Source: JAJTHC01 sp044358835 (GTDB lineage: Bacteria; Cyanobacteriota; Vampirovibrionia; Vampirovibrionales; JAJTHC01). From it: 64,000 nt of DNA. The stretch lies in the NCBI GenBank assembly GCA_044358835.1, contig JBIKNF010000010.1, forward strand, positions 3,394-67,393, in the 5' to 3' direction. This document shows positions 1-7,969 of this stretch, piece after piece. The stretch's first letter is position 1. The number at the start of each line of letters is the position of its first letter. Position numbers and translations under genes: made by a program. The notes beneath the pieces were generated by a model. That model made no database searches. It was given only the letters and a program-made list of their open reading frames with translations, and was not told the DNA's origin.

Positions 1-91
1 GAGTTGTGTTTCGGGTGAAACTCTGCTAGAATTGCTGGTGTAATCAAGTGTTCTTTTTTAAGTTAAACGCCTCAAAATAAAAAGTGTCTGT

Positions 92-829
92 ATGAACCTT
101 CATAAAAATCTTCTTCTGTTTATGCTTAGTGTCGCCTTGCTGAATGCTGTTAGCATGCCTGTGCTATTTTCCGCCACTCAGAACAAGACGACTTCAAAAG
201 CGCTTGTGCCTGTAACGGTAGCAACTCCTGTGGTGACTTTAACCCCTCAAGAAGACATGCACCGCTTGTTACATCGCTTAATTGATGAAAACAATCTAAA
301 CATTCCTGATTCTGTGGTGGAAGATTCTGATATTAAAGAAACCAGCGTCATCAACGCCTATACAGATGGCTCTAAAATCATCATCACTTCCGCTTTGTGG
401 AACAAGCTTAAAAATGACGATGCTCGTGCCTTTGTATTGGGGCACGAGCTCGGTCATATCACCCACAATCACTTGGCCAAAGGTTTAGCGAAACGGGTGG
501 GCTTAAATGTAGTTGGAGCGGTTCTCTCTGCCGTCATCCAAAATCCATTAGGAAACTACGGTGCGCAATTAGGCACACAATTGCTGGGTTTAAAGTTTGA
601 TCGTAAACAAGAATACCAGGCGGATGATTCAGGAATACAATTTCTTATTAACGCCAAGTATAATAAGAATGCCGCCATTGAAGTCTTCAAAGTGCTTCGG
701 GCTTCAGGTTCGGGTCAAGAAGTGGAGTTTTTAGTCACGCATCCCTTACCCAATTCACGGATCAAGAAGCTGACTGAGCAATATGGGCTTGATCCGATGG
801 GAAGCACCGAAGCTTCTACTAAAAAGTAG
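92..829 (+). CDS. M48 family metalloprotease, exported
   Basis: A 245-residue zinc endopeptidase of the M48 (Ste24/HtpX/LoiP-like) family. The N-terminus has a hydrophobic segment (about residues 6-27) that fits a signal peptide or membrane anchor, so it probably acts in the periplasm or at the envelope. The zinc motif HELGH is visible with H118, E119 and H122, and the third ligand is probably E174 in the motif EYQAD. The protein is short: it has the bare catalytic domain and no TPR repeats as in BepA. The ATG at 92 has only a weak ribosome site. Small single-domain M48 proteins in other bacteria act in outer-membrane quality control; that role here is inference. The M48 call itself is firm. 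Confidence 0.88.
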   Translation: MNLHKNLLLFMLSVALLNAVSMPVLFSATQNKTTSKALVPVTVATPVVTLTPQEDMHRLLHRLIDENNLNIPDSVVEDSDIKETSVINAYTDGSKIIITSALWNKLKNDDARAFVLGHELGHITHNHLAKGLAKRVGLNVVGAVLSAVIQNPLGNYGAQLGTQLLGLKFDRKQEYQADDSGIQFLINAKYNKNAAIEVFKVLRASGSGQEVEFLVTHPLPNSRIKKLTEQYGLDPMGSTEASTKK

Positions 830-846
830 TCAATCTTGTCTTAAAC

Positions 847-1173
847 TTAGCTTAAGTACTTAAATTGTTCTACACCTTTGTCAAGAAGTGATTTGAGCGA
901 GTCTCTTTCTTTTTCAAGGGCTTTGTATTGTTGTTCAATACGTTGCTTTTGCAAACTTAAAGATTTTTCAATCATTTGAATGCCATTTAAACGAGTCATG
1001 ATGGACTGATAAGTCGGTGATTCTGGCTCTAAGTCTGCCGACAAGGTAAATAAGGCCCCCGTCGTGTTGCTCATTTGCATGAGCGATTGTGTAATAAGTT
1101 GGATCTGCCATTCCAAATCAGAAGTTCTGGCGATGGCGGCCATGTAACGTGCTTGTACTGTTGCGACTAACAT
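847..1173 (-). CDS. Small helical protein, member 1 of a three-paralog family
   Basis: A 108-residue, almost wholly helical protein with no signal peptide and no membrane segment. Two helical stretches are joined by a turn with the motif DLEPESP near residue 47; the second half (residues 68-95) looks like a coiled coil rich in K, Q and E. It shares its pattern with the products at 21323-21658 and 21977-22303: an AR-x-YM-like start, an L-x-hydrophobic-QLI-like first helix, a D-x-D/E-P-x-S/N-P turn, and a G-V/I-K/E-x-F-x-Y-like end. I do not recognise the family. It is transcribed convergently with the M48 gene and stands alone. A 9 bp tandem duplication (TTACCGTTC twice, 1250-1267) lies about 80 bp upstream. 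Confidence 0.7.
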   Translation of the reverse strand: MLVATVQARYMAAIARTSDLEWQIQLITQSLMQMSNTTGALFTLSADLEPESPTYQSIMTRLNGIQMIEKSLSLQKQRIEQQYKALEKERDSLKSLLDKGVEQFKYLS

Positions 1174-1477
1174 TTTCTCTATTGTCCCTTATGTATTTAT
1201 GCCAAAAAATTGTATGAAGTCTTTAAAGGTGAGGGGTAAATTCGATTTTTTACCGTTCTTACCGTTCTGTATTGGGTTAGATTGCTTTGAAGTGGTGCAA
1301 TCTCTTTACTGTCTCGCTTTAATAAACAATGCCCAATCCTTAAAATTGCCTAAATTTTTTTGTTTTGTTACAAGTTGTTACAGTGTAAAAAATGCCTGCA
1401 CCGCTTTAGTCAGGGCAAGGCAATACCAATCAAACGACTAAATAGCATATTTAAACGTCTTTAAACCAAAAGCCTGT
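1174..1477. other. Intergenic region with tandem 9-mer and repeat remnant
   Basis: This gap lies between the ends of two minus-strand genes and probably holds the promoter of the small helical gene. A perfect tandem duplication TTACCGTTC-TTACCGTTC occupies 1250-1267. An end of the subfamily A interspersed repeat (ATACCAATCAAACGACTAAA and onward) occupies about 1423-1446. A plus-strand ORF of 80 codons spans 1199-1441 but has no ribosome site and an unconvincing composition, so I do not call a gene. Confidence 0.5.
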
Positions 1478-2545
1478 TCATAAATCCGTGGGGAATTGAA
1501 AAAATACTTTAATCGCTTCCGCATTGCTATAAATGCGTAAGCCTTCATTAAACTGTTCAATGGGCATGGGGTGAGTGATGAGGGGATTGACCACCACTTC
1601 CCGCAAAAATAAGGCTTGACTCGCATGGTGTAAATCTTCTAAGGCGGGGGAATAACTGGTGATTAAGTTGATTTCTCTGTAGTACAAGTCTTTGGGATCT
1701 AAAATATCACCTTCTGGATTTCCCGCCAAAAGCGTTAGACTTCCCCCAGCACGCACAAGAGACAAGGCTAAAGCCAGCGTATGACGGTTGACCACACTTA
1801 AAAATACGGCATCCACCGCTTGGGTGGGGAGCGTTTTAAGCCAGTTTTGCCATTCATTTTCTTGTTCAGTGGGATGCACCGCCACATCCACCCAGTCCAT
1901 CGTCCGCGCCAAGCCCAAGCGTTGAGGGTTTAGATCTAAGCCAAGCACCTTCTGCCCCTGCTGGTGGAGTGCTTGTGCGCTTAATAAGCCTATAAACCCT
2001 AAGCCAATAACAGCCACACTCCCCTGATGCGACGCCAAAGGCGTGCGACGAATGGCGCGTAACACGCAGGCCAATGGCTCCATGCACGCTGCTTCACGAT
2101 CCGAAATGTGAGACGGGATTTTAAAAGTCGTCTGTGCCAAATGCTTTGCAGAAGCCGAAAAATAGGGGGCAAAGCCCCCTGGCAAAAGATTGCTGGCTTT
2201 AAACTCGGCACACATACTAGGCGAAGCATTCACGCAATAATGACAAACCCCACACGGCACATGGTGAGCAAGGACTACACGATCCCCCACGACAAAATCG
2301 CCTTTGTACTGGGCATCTAGCTGGTGAATACGTGCCACCACTTCATGCCCAAGGACGCTTGAGACAGGCACTTTATGCTGTTGTATTTTTTCGGCATCCG
2401 TACCGCAAAGGCCACAGCCCAGTGTTTTGAGAATCGCACCACCTTGAAGCATCGGGGGCATCGGGATCCATTGCGCTTCGGTGGCTTCAGGCGTGTAAGT
2501 CACCACGGGTGCACGTTGACGTGTGGGGGAGTCGTATTCAGGCAT
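1478..2545 (-). CDS. Zinc-dependent medium-chain dehydrogenase (alcohol/sorbitol dehydrogenase type)
   Basis: An NAD(P)-dependent MDR-superfamily alcohol or polyol dehydrogenase. With the start at 2545 it has 355 residues. Catalytic zinc ligands are visible as C47 in GLCGTD and H67/E68 in GHE; the structural zinc site is C98, C101, C104 and C112 (C-x2-C-x2-C-x7-C). The Rossmann motif VIGLGFIG follows in the second half. The ORF can extend to an ATG at 2611, but that start has no ribosome site. The ATG at 2545 is preceded by AGGGAAA at good spacing, and the family homology begins after it. The substrate cannot be told. It stands alone between divergent or unrelated genes. Confidence 0.85.
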   Translation of the reverse strand: MPEYDSPTRQRAPVVTYTPEATEAQWIPMPPMLQGGAILKTLGCGLCGTDAEKIQQHKVPVSSVLGHEVVARIHQLDAQYKGDFVVGDRVVLAHHVPCGVCHYCVNASPSMCAEFKASNLLPGGFAPYFSASAKHLAQTTFKIPSHISDREAACMEPLACVLRAIRRTPLASHQGSVAVIGLGFIGLLSAQALHQQGQKVLGLDLNPQRLGLARTMDWVDVAVHPTEQENEWQNWLKTLPTQAVDAVFLSVVNRHTLALALSLVRAGGSLTLLAGNPEGDILDPKDLYYREINLITSYSPALEDLHHASQALFLREVVVNPLITHPMPIEQFNEGLRIYSNAEAIKVFFQFPTDL

Positions 2546-2681
2546 GGGGTTTCCCTTATGGCTTATGAAAGCGATTTTAGCATAAAGTGGTTCAACTTGT
2601 GAAGGCGTCATGTTTCTGGTAATTTTTAAAATAACGAAAAATCCACGCCCAGTGTGAACAACAGAAAGAGTCCAGCGCCTA

Positions 2682-3668
2682 ATGAAAAAACGCCTTTGTT
2701 TATTTGCAGGGTTTGATAAAACAGCCCAAATCCAAGAATACGTTCGTTTTTACGTGCAAAGTTTGTCTGAATTTTGCGATGTGTATTATTATGCAGATTG
2801 TCCTATAGCGGAAGAAGAACTAGGCAAGTTGTCACCCTATGTGAAACAGGCCTTTGCTTCACGACATGCCAAGTACGATTTTGGTTCATGGCAAGCTTTA
2901 ATCCAACACCTCGGGTGGGATGTGATTCAACAATACGATGAGCTTATTTTAGCCAATGACAGTTGCTACGGCCCCTTGTATGAGTGGGCGCCTGTTTTTG
3001 AAAAAATGGATGAAACTCCTTGCGATTTTTGGGGGTTGACCTCTGGCAAAGAGATCAACTGGCATTTACAAAGTTATTTTTTAGTGTTTAAGCAGCAAGT
3101 ATTGCAAAACAACGCCTTTCAACATTTTTGGCAGTCCATACAAAAGCAACCCAACGTTTCTAAGGTTATTAAGGCCTATGAATTAACTTTGGCGCCCTTA
3201 TTGCTGAAAGAAAATTTTAAAGCGGGGGCTTATATTGCCCATGAACAAAAAACGACTAAAATTAAAAACATGACAAGGCTACCTTTTTCTTTGATAAAAG
3301 AATTTCAAATGCCTCTTCTGAAAGTAAAAACCTTTACGGAACCTGAACATCATTTAGCCGAAATGTGCGACGATTGGCAGGCTTTTTTAGCGCGATATAC
3401 GGACTACCCTGCTCAATTAATTCATCAACATCTCCAAAATTTGAACATAGATTGTGAAAAAATCAATCAAGAAGCCTTGCTGAGTTGTTGTAAAAAACAT
3501 CTTTTTGTTCAGTGGGGCTGGTTGTTACTCGTCAAAATAACTAAGCAGGAAAAACTATTGGTAAAAGTGTGTAAAATTCCGGTTTTAAGTGTACGCCTTT
3601 CTAAAGCCTTTATTCTTAAATGTTGTTCTTTGTTGGGCATCACTCAAGAACGTTTAAATGTCGTATAA
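2682..3668 (+). CDS. Rhamnan synthesis F-like (RgpF) family protein
   Basis: A 328-residue protein resembling the RgpF domain (Pfam rhamnan synthesis F), found in enzymes that build rhamnose-containing surface polysaccharides. Typical signatures are the opening LCLFAGFD, the motif YDFGSW near residue 65, and LANDSCYGPL near residue 95, followed by the W-G-L-T region. It is a soluble cytoplasmic protein by composition. Many RgpF domains are fused to other glycosyltransferases; this one stands alone, with a C-terminal tail (residues 200-328) that I cannot assign. A role in surface glycan or O-antigen synthesis is inferred from the family. Confidence 0.75.
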   Translation: MKKRLCLFAGFDKTAQIQEYVRFYVQSLSEFCDVYYYADCPIAEEELGKLSPYVKQAFASRHAKYDFGSWQALIQHLGWDVIQQYDELILANDSCYGPLYEWAPVFEKMDETPCDFWGLTSGKEINWHLQSYFLVFKQQVLQNNAFQHFWQSIQKQPNVSKVIKAYELTLAPLLLKENFKAGAYIAHEQKTTKIKNMTRLPFSLIKEFQMPLLKVKTFTEPEHHLAEMCDDWQAFLARYTDYPAQLIHQHLQNLNIDCEKINQEALLSCCKKHLFVQWGWLLLVKITKQEKLLVKVCKIPVLSVRLSKAFILKCCSLLGITQERLNVV

Positions 3669-3848
3669 AATACACACCTAACCTAGAACGTGCCTACTTT
3701 TAGGGGGCCTCCTTTCACAAATAATTTTCTAAACTCCTCAAATCCCTCACAAAGGCAGATGCCCTTTAGCAAGCCATTGTTCCGCTGCATTATGCGAAGG
3801 TGGCCTGCGAAATGGATGAAATTATGAAACCGTAGGGCGTCTTCGAAG

Positions 3849-3873
3849 ACCGTTTCATCTATTGAACACTATA
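3849..3873. repeat. Terminal end of a subfamily B interspersed element (remnant)
   Basis: The sequence ending in TCTATTGAACACTATA matches, on the opposite strand, the TATAGTGTTCGAAAGATGAAAC ends of the two full elements at 52428-52577 and 59068-59217. Only this end is clear here. Just upstream, 3838-3850 contains the palindrome GTCTTCGAAGAC. The remnant directly abuts the start of the next ORF. Confidence 0.6.
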
Positions 3874-3877
3874 CCTG

Positions 3878-4735
3878 TTGTTAGATCCACTTGAAGTACG
3901 TTCCGCCTTTATTGAGTGTTTTAAAGCCCATGACATTAGGAGCATGTTTCACTATATTGCGTTGCCTAATTTGCCAGCAGGCCTAAAATGTGACTTGCCC
4001 TTAGATGCTTTAAATGCTATTATTTACCATGGTTTTAGAAGCGGTGTTTTAGTGCCTAACCCCAGTTCAATGAAAGCGTTTTGTGTGATTAGTTTCATTT
4101 CTTTTACAAACACTGGGAGCTCTCAAAGGGCTTTGAATGCTTCTAAACCTGCCCCCCCCCCCCCGCCAACTGCATCGATCATTTGGGGTAAGCCAACCGT
4201 TACAGCTTTTTTATATAAGGTGGAAATGAATAAGGCCTGCCATCAAACCAGCCTATTTTATAGTATTCTAAAACAAATTGATGATCAAAAAACAGCACTT
4301 TACATTGACGGTTTTGAAAGTCAAACGTCTGTTCCCTATTCAAGACTATTCGGACCAGTTCTTAAATCATTAAATGTCTCCGCAGACGACTTCCAAGCTT
4401 TTGCACAGTATTATATCTCTCTAAAAGAAGAATCACTTAAAGATGGTGCGCTTCGGCAAGAACTCGTTAGGCAATATCTTAAAATCTCTGGGCGCCTACA
4501 ACGCCGAATCGGTGATGAACGATATAGCACTTTAAAAAATCATGCGGGTATTTTAAAACGTGTTGTTTTAAATTTAATGAATGTCCAAATGCGGACGAGA
4601 GTGATTGCTTTTACCCCTCAACTTTTAGATCTTCTGTTAGAAGGCGTAGATCTCACCCTTTTAAAAAAACAAGTCCAGTTAATAGATGCAATGAAACAAA
4701 GAGTTGCCTCTATCGTAGATGCTATGCGGGCTTAA
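3878..4735 (+). CDS. Hypothetical protein with a C13 homopolymer in its coding sequence
   Basis: The ORF has 285 codons and I do not recognise the product. The only available upstream start is a TTG at 3878 with no ribosome site, directly after a repeat remnant, so the 5-prime end may be truncated or wrongly placed. A run of 13 cytosines at 4152-4164 encodes a short proline stretch near residue 95. Sequence around it (residues 70-115) looks unlike a folded protein. The C-terminal part (residues 120-285) is helical, charged and convincing as protein; an internal ATG near 4227 follows AAGGTGG at very short spacing. The stop overlaps the convergent mutY end by 14 bases. Gain or loss of one C would cut the frame, so the length could vary between cells or be a sequencing artefact. 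Confidence 0.5.
   Translation: MLDPLEVRSAFIECFKAHDIRSMFHYIALPNLPAGLKCDLPLDALNAIIYHGFRSGVLVPNPSSMKAFCVISFISFTNTGSSQRALNASKPAPPPPPTASIIWGKPTVTAFLYKVEMNKACHQTSLFYSILKQIDDQKTALYIDGFESQTSVPYSRLFGPVLKSLNVSADDFQAFAQYYISLKEESLKDGALRQELVRQYLKISGRLQRRIGDERYSTLKNHAGILKRVVLNLMNVQMRTRVIAFTPQLLDLLLEGVDLTLLKKQVQLIDAMKQRVASIVDAMRA
4152..4164 (+). repeat. C13 homopolymer within an ORF
   Basis: Thirteen consecutive cytosines lie inside the unknown ORF at 3878-4735. Tracts of this length slip readily during replication in many bacteria and also cause sequencing errors. With 13 the frame is open to 4735. Confidence 0.9.
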
Positions 4736-5864
4736 ACCCCGTTTCAATATACTTTAAAATGGCGTGATTGGCTTTGGGAAACGGCAGGGCCTTCATCTCT
4801 TCTAAAGTCGCCCACTGAAAGGCTTGAGCCGCCTTGAGTTCTAGTTGCGCCATGGGGCTTTTTAGTGTGCAGTGGTACACATGAAGCGTCACTTTTAAAT
4901 GCGTGTAGGCATGATCAATGCTCAAGGCATGGCGCCCGACCGCCACATCGACATTCAATTCTTCCCTCAGTTCTCGACGCACGGTGTCTTCCAACGATTC
5001 TTGCCCTTCTCGTTTTCCTCCGGGGAACTCCCACAAACTAGCCAGCAAGCCTGTTTTAGGGCGTTTTTGAATAAAATATAAGCCGTCGACATTTTGAATT
5101 AACGCCACGCCAATGTGTTTATGGGGAACGGTTTTGGCGGGGGTTTTAATGGGTAAGGTTTCGACTCGCCCCGCTTTAAAGGCTTGGCATAGTTCGTGCA
5201 CTGGGCATAGCAAGCATTTGGTGAGTTTTGGGGTACATACGGTGGCTCCCAATTCCATAATGGCTTGATTGAAAACATAGGGATTTTCGCTTGTTTCAAG
5301 CAATTCGCTAATCCAAGCCCAGTGTTTTTTTTCGGTGGCGGGGAGGTTGATGGGGGCGTCGTCGTTTAAAAGGCGCGCTAAAATACGCTTGACGTTGCCG
5401 TCTAACAATGCCACGCGCTGGCCGTAAGCAAAACTTAGAATGGCGCCTGCGGTGTAGCGCCCCACGCCTTCTAGGCTTAAAATCCCTTCTTGCGTATCAG
5501 GCACCACCCCACCAAAGTCCCGCACGACTCTTTGAGCCGCTTGGTGGAGATGTTTGGCACGAGAATAATAGCCCAAGCCTTCCCATGCTTTTAGCACCTC
5601 TTCTAAAGAAGCCTTTGCCAAGTCTTCAACCGTGGCAAAACGTTTTAGGAAGCGTTCGTAATAAGGCATCACGGTGGCTACTTGGGTTTGTTGTAGCATG
5701 ATTTCAGAAACCCAAATAGCGTAAGGATCTTGCGTTCTTCGCCACGGTAAATCTCGGGCGTGTTGCACATACCAAGCTTCTAACGCTGGAGCAAAACGGG
5801 TTTTGAGTCCTGCTAAAACAGAGGGTGCTTCCGCATATTCACTGGTGGAAGGGGACACAGGCAT
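4722..5864 (-). CDS. mutY: A/G-specific adenine DNA glycosylase MutY
   Basis: MutY removes adenine mispaired with 8-oxoguanine in the base excision repair (GO) system. The 380-residue protein has the full family layout. The helix-hairpin-helix glycosylase core carries E54 in SEIMLQQTQV and D155 in LLDGNV, both catalytic positions. The iron-sulfur ligands C210, C217, C220 and C226 have the canonical C-x6-C-x2-C-x5-C spacing. A C-terminal NUDIX-like 8-oxoG recognition domain spans about residues 245-375, with a GGK-x5-E-x7-REL-x-EE pattern. The start ATG overlaps the ndh stop in TAATG, so the two genes are translationally coupled. Confidence 0.97.
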   Translation of the reverse strand: MPVSPSTSEYAEAPSVLAGLKTRFAPALEAWYVQHARDLPWRRTQDPYAIWVSEIMLQQTQVATVMPYYERFLKRFATVEDLAKASLEEVLKAWEGLGYYSRAKHLHQAAQRVVRDFGGVVPDTQEGILSLEGVGRYTAGAILSFAYGQRVALLDGNVKRILARLLNDDAPINLPATEKKHWAWISELLETSENPYVFNQAIMELGATVCTPKLTKCLLCPVHELCQAFKAGRVETLPIKTPAKTVPHKHIGVALIQNVDGLYFIQKRPKTGLLASLWEFPGGKREGQESLEDTVRRELREELNVDVAVGRHALSIDHAYTHLKVTLHVYHCTLKSPMAQLELKAAQAFQWATLEEMKALPFPKANHAILKYIETGFKPA

Positions 5865-7204
5865 TAGTCTTGCGTGGTCTTAAAGAACGGCAGCAAATCT
5901 TTGGCGATGATGCGGGTGGAACGTTTGCCTGTGACGTAATTCACCCACCAGTTAAAGGTGACCACGACTCGGTTGTCATGTTCTACTAAGAACATGACAT
6001 GCACCACTAACCATAAGAACCACGCCATAAAACCGTCAAATTCTAAGCCTTTTACGCTGGCAACAGCCTTGTTATTGCCAATAATTGCCATGCTTCCCTT
6101 GTCTTGGTAAGTAAATTCGGGGACTTCATAGCCATACACTTTGGCTTTAAGCACTTTGGCCACATGTAACCCACCTTGTGTCGCTGCAGGCGCCACCCCT
6201 GGAATAGGATCCCCTGTTTGGGTACCATGCACTTGGTGAGCCAAATCACCCACGACGTAGATATTGGGGTATTTTTCAGTGGAAAATTCAGGGGTTACGA
6301 TGACTCGTCCCATGCGGTCACTTTCAGCACCCGTTTTTTCGGCAATTAACTTACCTAAGGGAGAAGCCCCCACGCCTGCCCCCCATAAAACGGTGTAGGT
6401 ATCTACATGACGCAATTGTCCGTCACGATCTTTAAGAACCGCGTGTGAATCGGAAAGTTCTGTCACCATCGTTTTCGTGAGTACTTCAATATTGAGGGAT
6501 TCTAACGCGTCTTGTGCGGATGCAGACAACACGTCTGAAAAAACCGGTAAGACGCGATCTAGACCTTCAACCAACATGATTTTAAAGTCGTTTAAGTTGG
6601 CGCGTCTGAACTGTCCTTTTAAGGTACGTTGCACCAGCTCGGCTACTGAACCTGCCAGTTCCACCCCTGTGGGTCCTCCACCTACAACAACAAACGTTAA
6701 GTACGCACGACGCAAGGCCTCATCTTCCGTGCGTTCAGCCATTTCAAAGGCTTTTAAGATTTTTTCACGAATGCCCAGCGCATCTTCAACACTTTTAAGG
6801 CCAGGGGCAAAAGCGGCCCATTCATTTCGGCCAAAATAATGATGCAAACTTCCTGTGGCGATGACCAAGCTGTCATAGGTCAAATGCCCATCCGTCAATT
6901 GGAGTTGTTGAGTCTCTACATCAACGTCTTGAACGTCTGCCATGAATACTGCGGTATTTTGTTGTTTACGCAAAACGTAACGCAAGGGCGAAGCAACATC
7001 AGAAGGAGACAGCATGCCTGTGGCGACTTGGTACAACAACGGTTGAAAGAGGTGGTGATTGCGTCTGTCTACCAACGTAACTTTTATTTTAGGGTCATTC
7101 GCTAGGGCTTTTACGCAATTTAGGCCTGCAAATCCGCCACCTATGACAACGACGTGATGACGAGAATCCTTGTGTTGAGGGTCGTGTGAATGAGTTGTCG
7201 TCAT
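5864..7204 (-). CDS. ndh: Type II NADH dehydrogenase (NDH-2)
   Basis: A single-subunit, non-proton-pumping NADH:quinone oxidoreductase. The 446-residue flavoprotein has an FAD-binding GGGFAGL motif near residue 22 and the NADH-binding motif VVGGGPTGVELAG near residue 175. The YVVGDLAH stretch near residue 317 is the second FAD contact. The C-terminal hydrophobic segment (about residues 385-410) and the basic tail fit the membrane-anchoring region of NDH-2. It feeds electrons from NADH to the quinone pool at the inner face of the cytoplasmic membrane. It is followed directly by mutY. A run of ten G lies 57-66 bp upstream of its start codon. Confidence 0.93.
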   Translation of the reverse strand: MTTTHSHDPQHKDSRHHVVVIGGGFAGLNCVKALANDPKIKVTLVDRRNHHLFQPLLYQVATGMLSPSDVASPLRYVLRKQQNTAVFMADVQDVDVETQQLQLTDGHLTYDSLVIATGSLHHYFGRNEWAAFAPGLKSVEDALGIREKILKAFEMAERTEDEALRRAYLTFVVVGGGPTGVELAGSVAELVQRTLKGQFRRANLNDFKIMLVEGLDRVLPVFSDVLSASAQDALESLNIEVLTKTMVTELSDSHAVLKDRDGQLRHVDTYTVLWGAGVGASPLGKLIAEKTGAESDRMGRVIVTPEFSTEKYPNIYVVGDLAHQVHGTQTGDPIPGVAPAATQGGLHVAKVLKAKVYGYEVPEFTYQDKGSMAIIGNNKAVASVKGLEFDGFMAWFLWLVVHVMFLVEHDNRVVVTFNWWVNYVTGKRSTRIIAKDLLPFFKTTQD

Positions 7205-7260
7205 GAGAATAAGATGCTCCTTACCACTTTACCAGTTATTTTATAGGGATATTGTTTTAT

Positions 7261-7270
7261 GGGGGGGGGG
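7261..7270 (+). repeat. G10 homopolymer in a divergent intergenic region
   Basis: Ten consecutive guanines sit between ndh (minus strand, start at 7204) and the GtrA-like gene (plus strand, start at 7441). The run is where promoter elements of ndh would be expected, so a change in length could alter promoter spacing. Confidence 0.85.
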
Positions 7271-7440
7271 TATTTGCGAAGGCAAACGTTTGTTAAGGGT
7301 ATATTTTAATAAGGCGTTAGAACTAAAGTTTAGCATGAACAAAAAAGGAAAGAGAAGCTTCTTCTTATTTTTTGTTCGTGTTAGCATGCTTCCATAAATA
7401 AAACGTCTTTTTTCAAGTCAATGGAAAGGGTTTTCTGTAG

Positions 7441-7926
7441 ATGCATCGTCATATCCCCAAAAGAAAACTCTTTACCCGTTTTATTTGCATCGGTTTAATG
7501 GCCACCCTTATTGACGGGATTGTTTACCACCAGTTGGCTATGTATTGGCAAGCACAAGCATGGCATGCCAACGTGGCTCATGCCCTTTCTTTTGAAGATT
7601 GGCATATTGTAGCATCTAAGGCCGTTGCCTTTGAAGTGAGTGTATTGTTGAATTTTGTGGTTTCGGCGATGTGGAACTTTAAAGTCAAGTGGAAAGACTT
7701 ACCGTCACGACTGATAAACTTCCTAAAATTGTATGCCTTTTCTGGGGTAGTGAATGTGTCTTCCAACTTTGCCTTGTTTCGCTTATTGCTTGTCACGCAT
7801 TGGGTGCCTTCTTCCAAAATAAGTGTGGTGGCATGGTTGTTGGCAACCAGTTTAACGGTGGCTTTAAATTACACAGGGCAAACCTTTTGGGTATTTAAAG
7901 CCAAGTCTGTCCCCCCTGTTATTTAG
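7441..7926 (+). CDS. GtrA family membrane protein
   Basis: A 161-residue polytopic membrane protein of the GtrA family (Pfam PF04138). These proteins are thought to flip undecaprenyl- or polyprenyl-phosphate-linked sugars across the membrane. Four hydrophobic segments are visible, and the pattern LLNFVVSAMWNF near residue 70 plus LNYTGQTFWVF at the end is typical of the family. The next two genes encode a PMT-like glycosyltransferase and a DPM1-like polyprenol glycosyltransferase, which completes the classical three-part system: make the lipid-linked sugar, flip it, transfer it. Confidence 0.85.
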   Translation: MHRHIPKRKLFTRFICIGLMATLIDGIVYHQLAMYWQAQAWHANVAHALSFEDWHIVASKAVAFEVSVLLNFVVSAMWNFKVKWKDLPSRLINFLKLYAFSGVVNVSSNFALFRLLLVTHWVPSSKISVVAWLLATSLTVALNYTGQTFWVFKAKSVPPVI

Positions 7927-7969
7927 GCGGATTTAGTATTGCCCCTGTTTGTCATAGGAATGAGTATCA

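Noticed and set aside
1..43. Possible 3-prime end of an upstream gene in frame 2 (stop at 41-43)
   Set aside because: Only 13 codons are visible and another frame is just as plausible; nothing supports a coding call.
1199..1441. Plus-strand ORF of 80 codons
   Set aside because: No ribosome site, hydrophobic low-complexity composition, and it runs through a tandem 9-mer and an element end.
5408..5701. Plus-strand ORF opposite mutY
   Set aside because: mutY on the other strand has all its catalytic and iron-sulfur residues in order.
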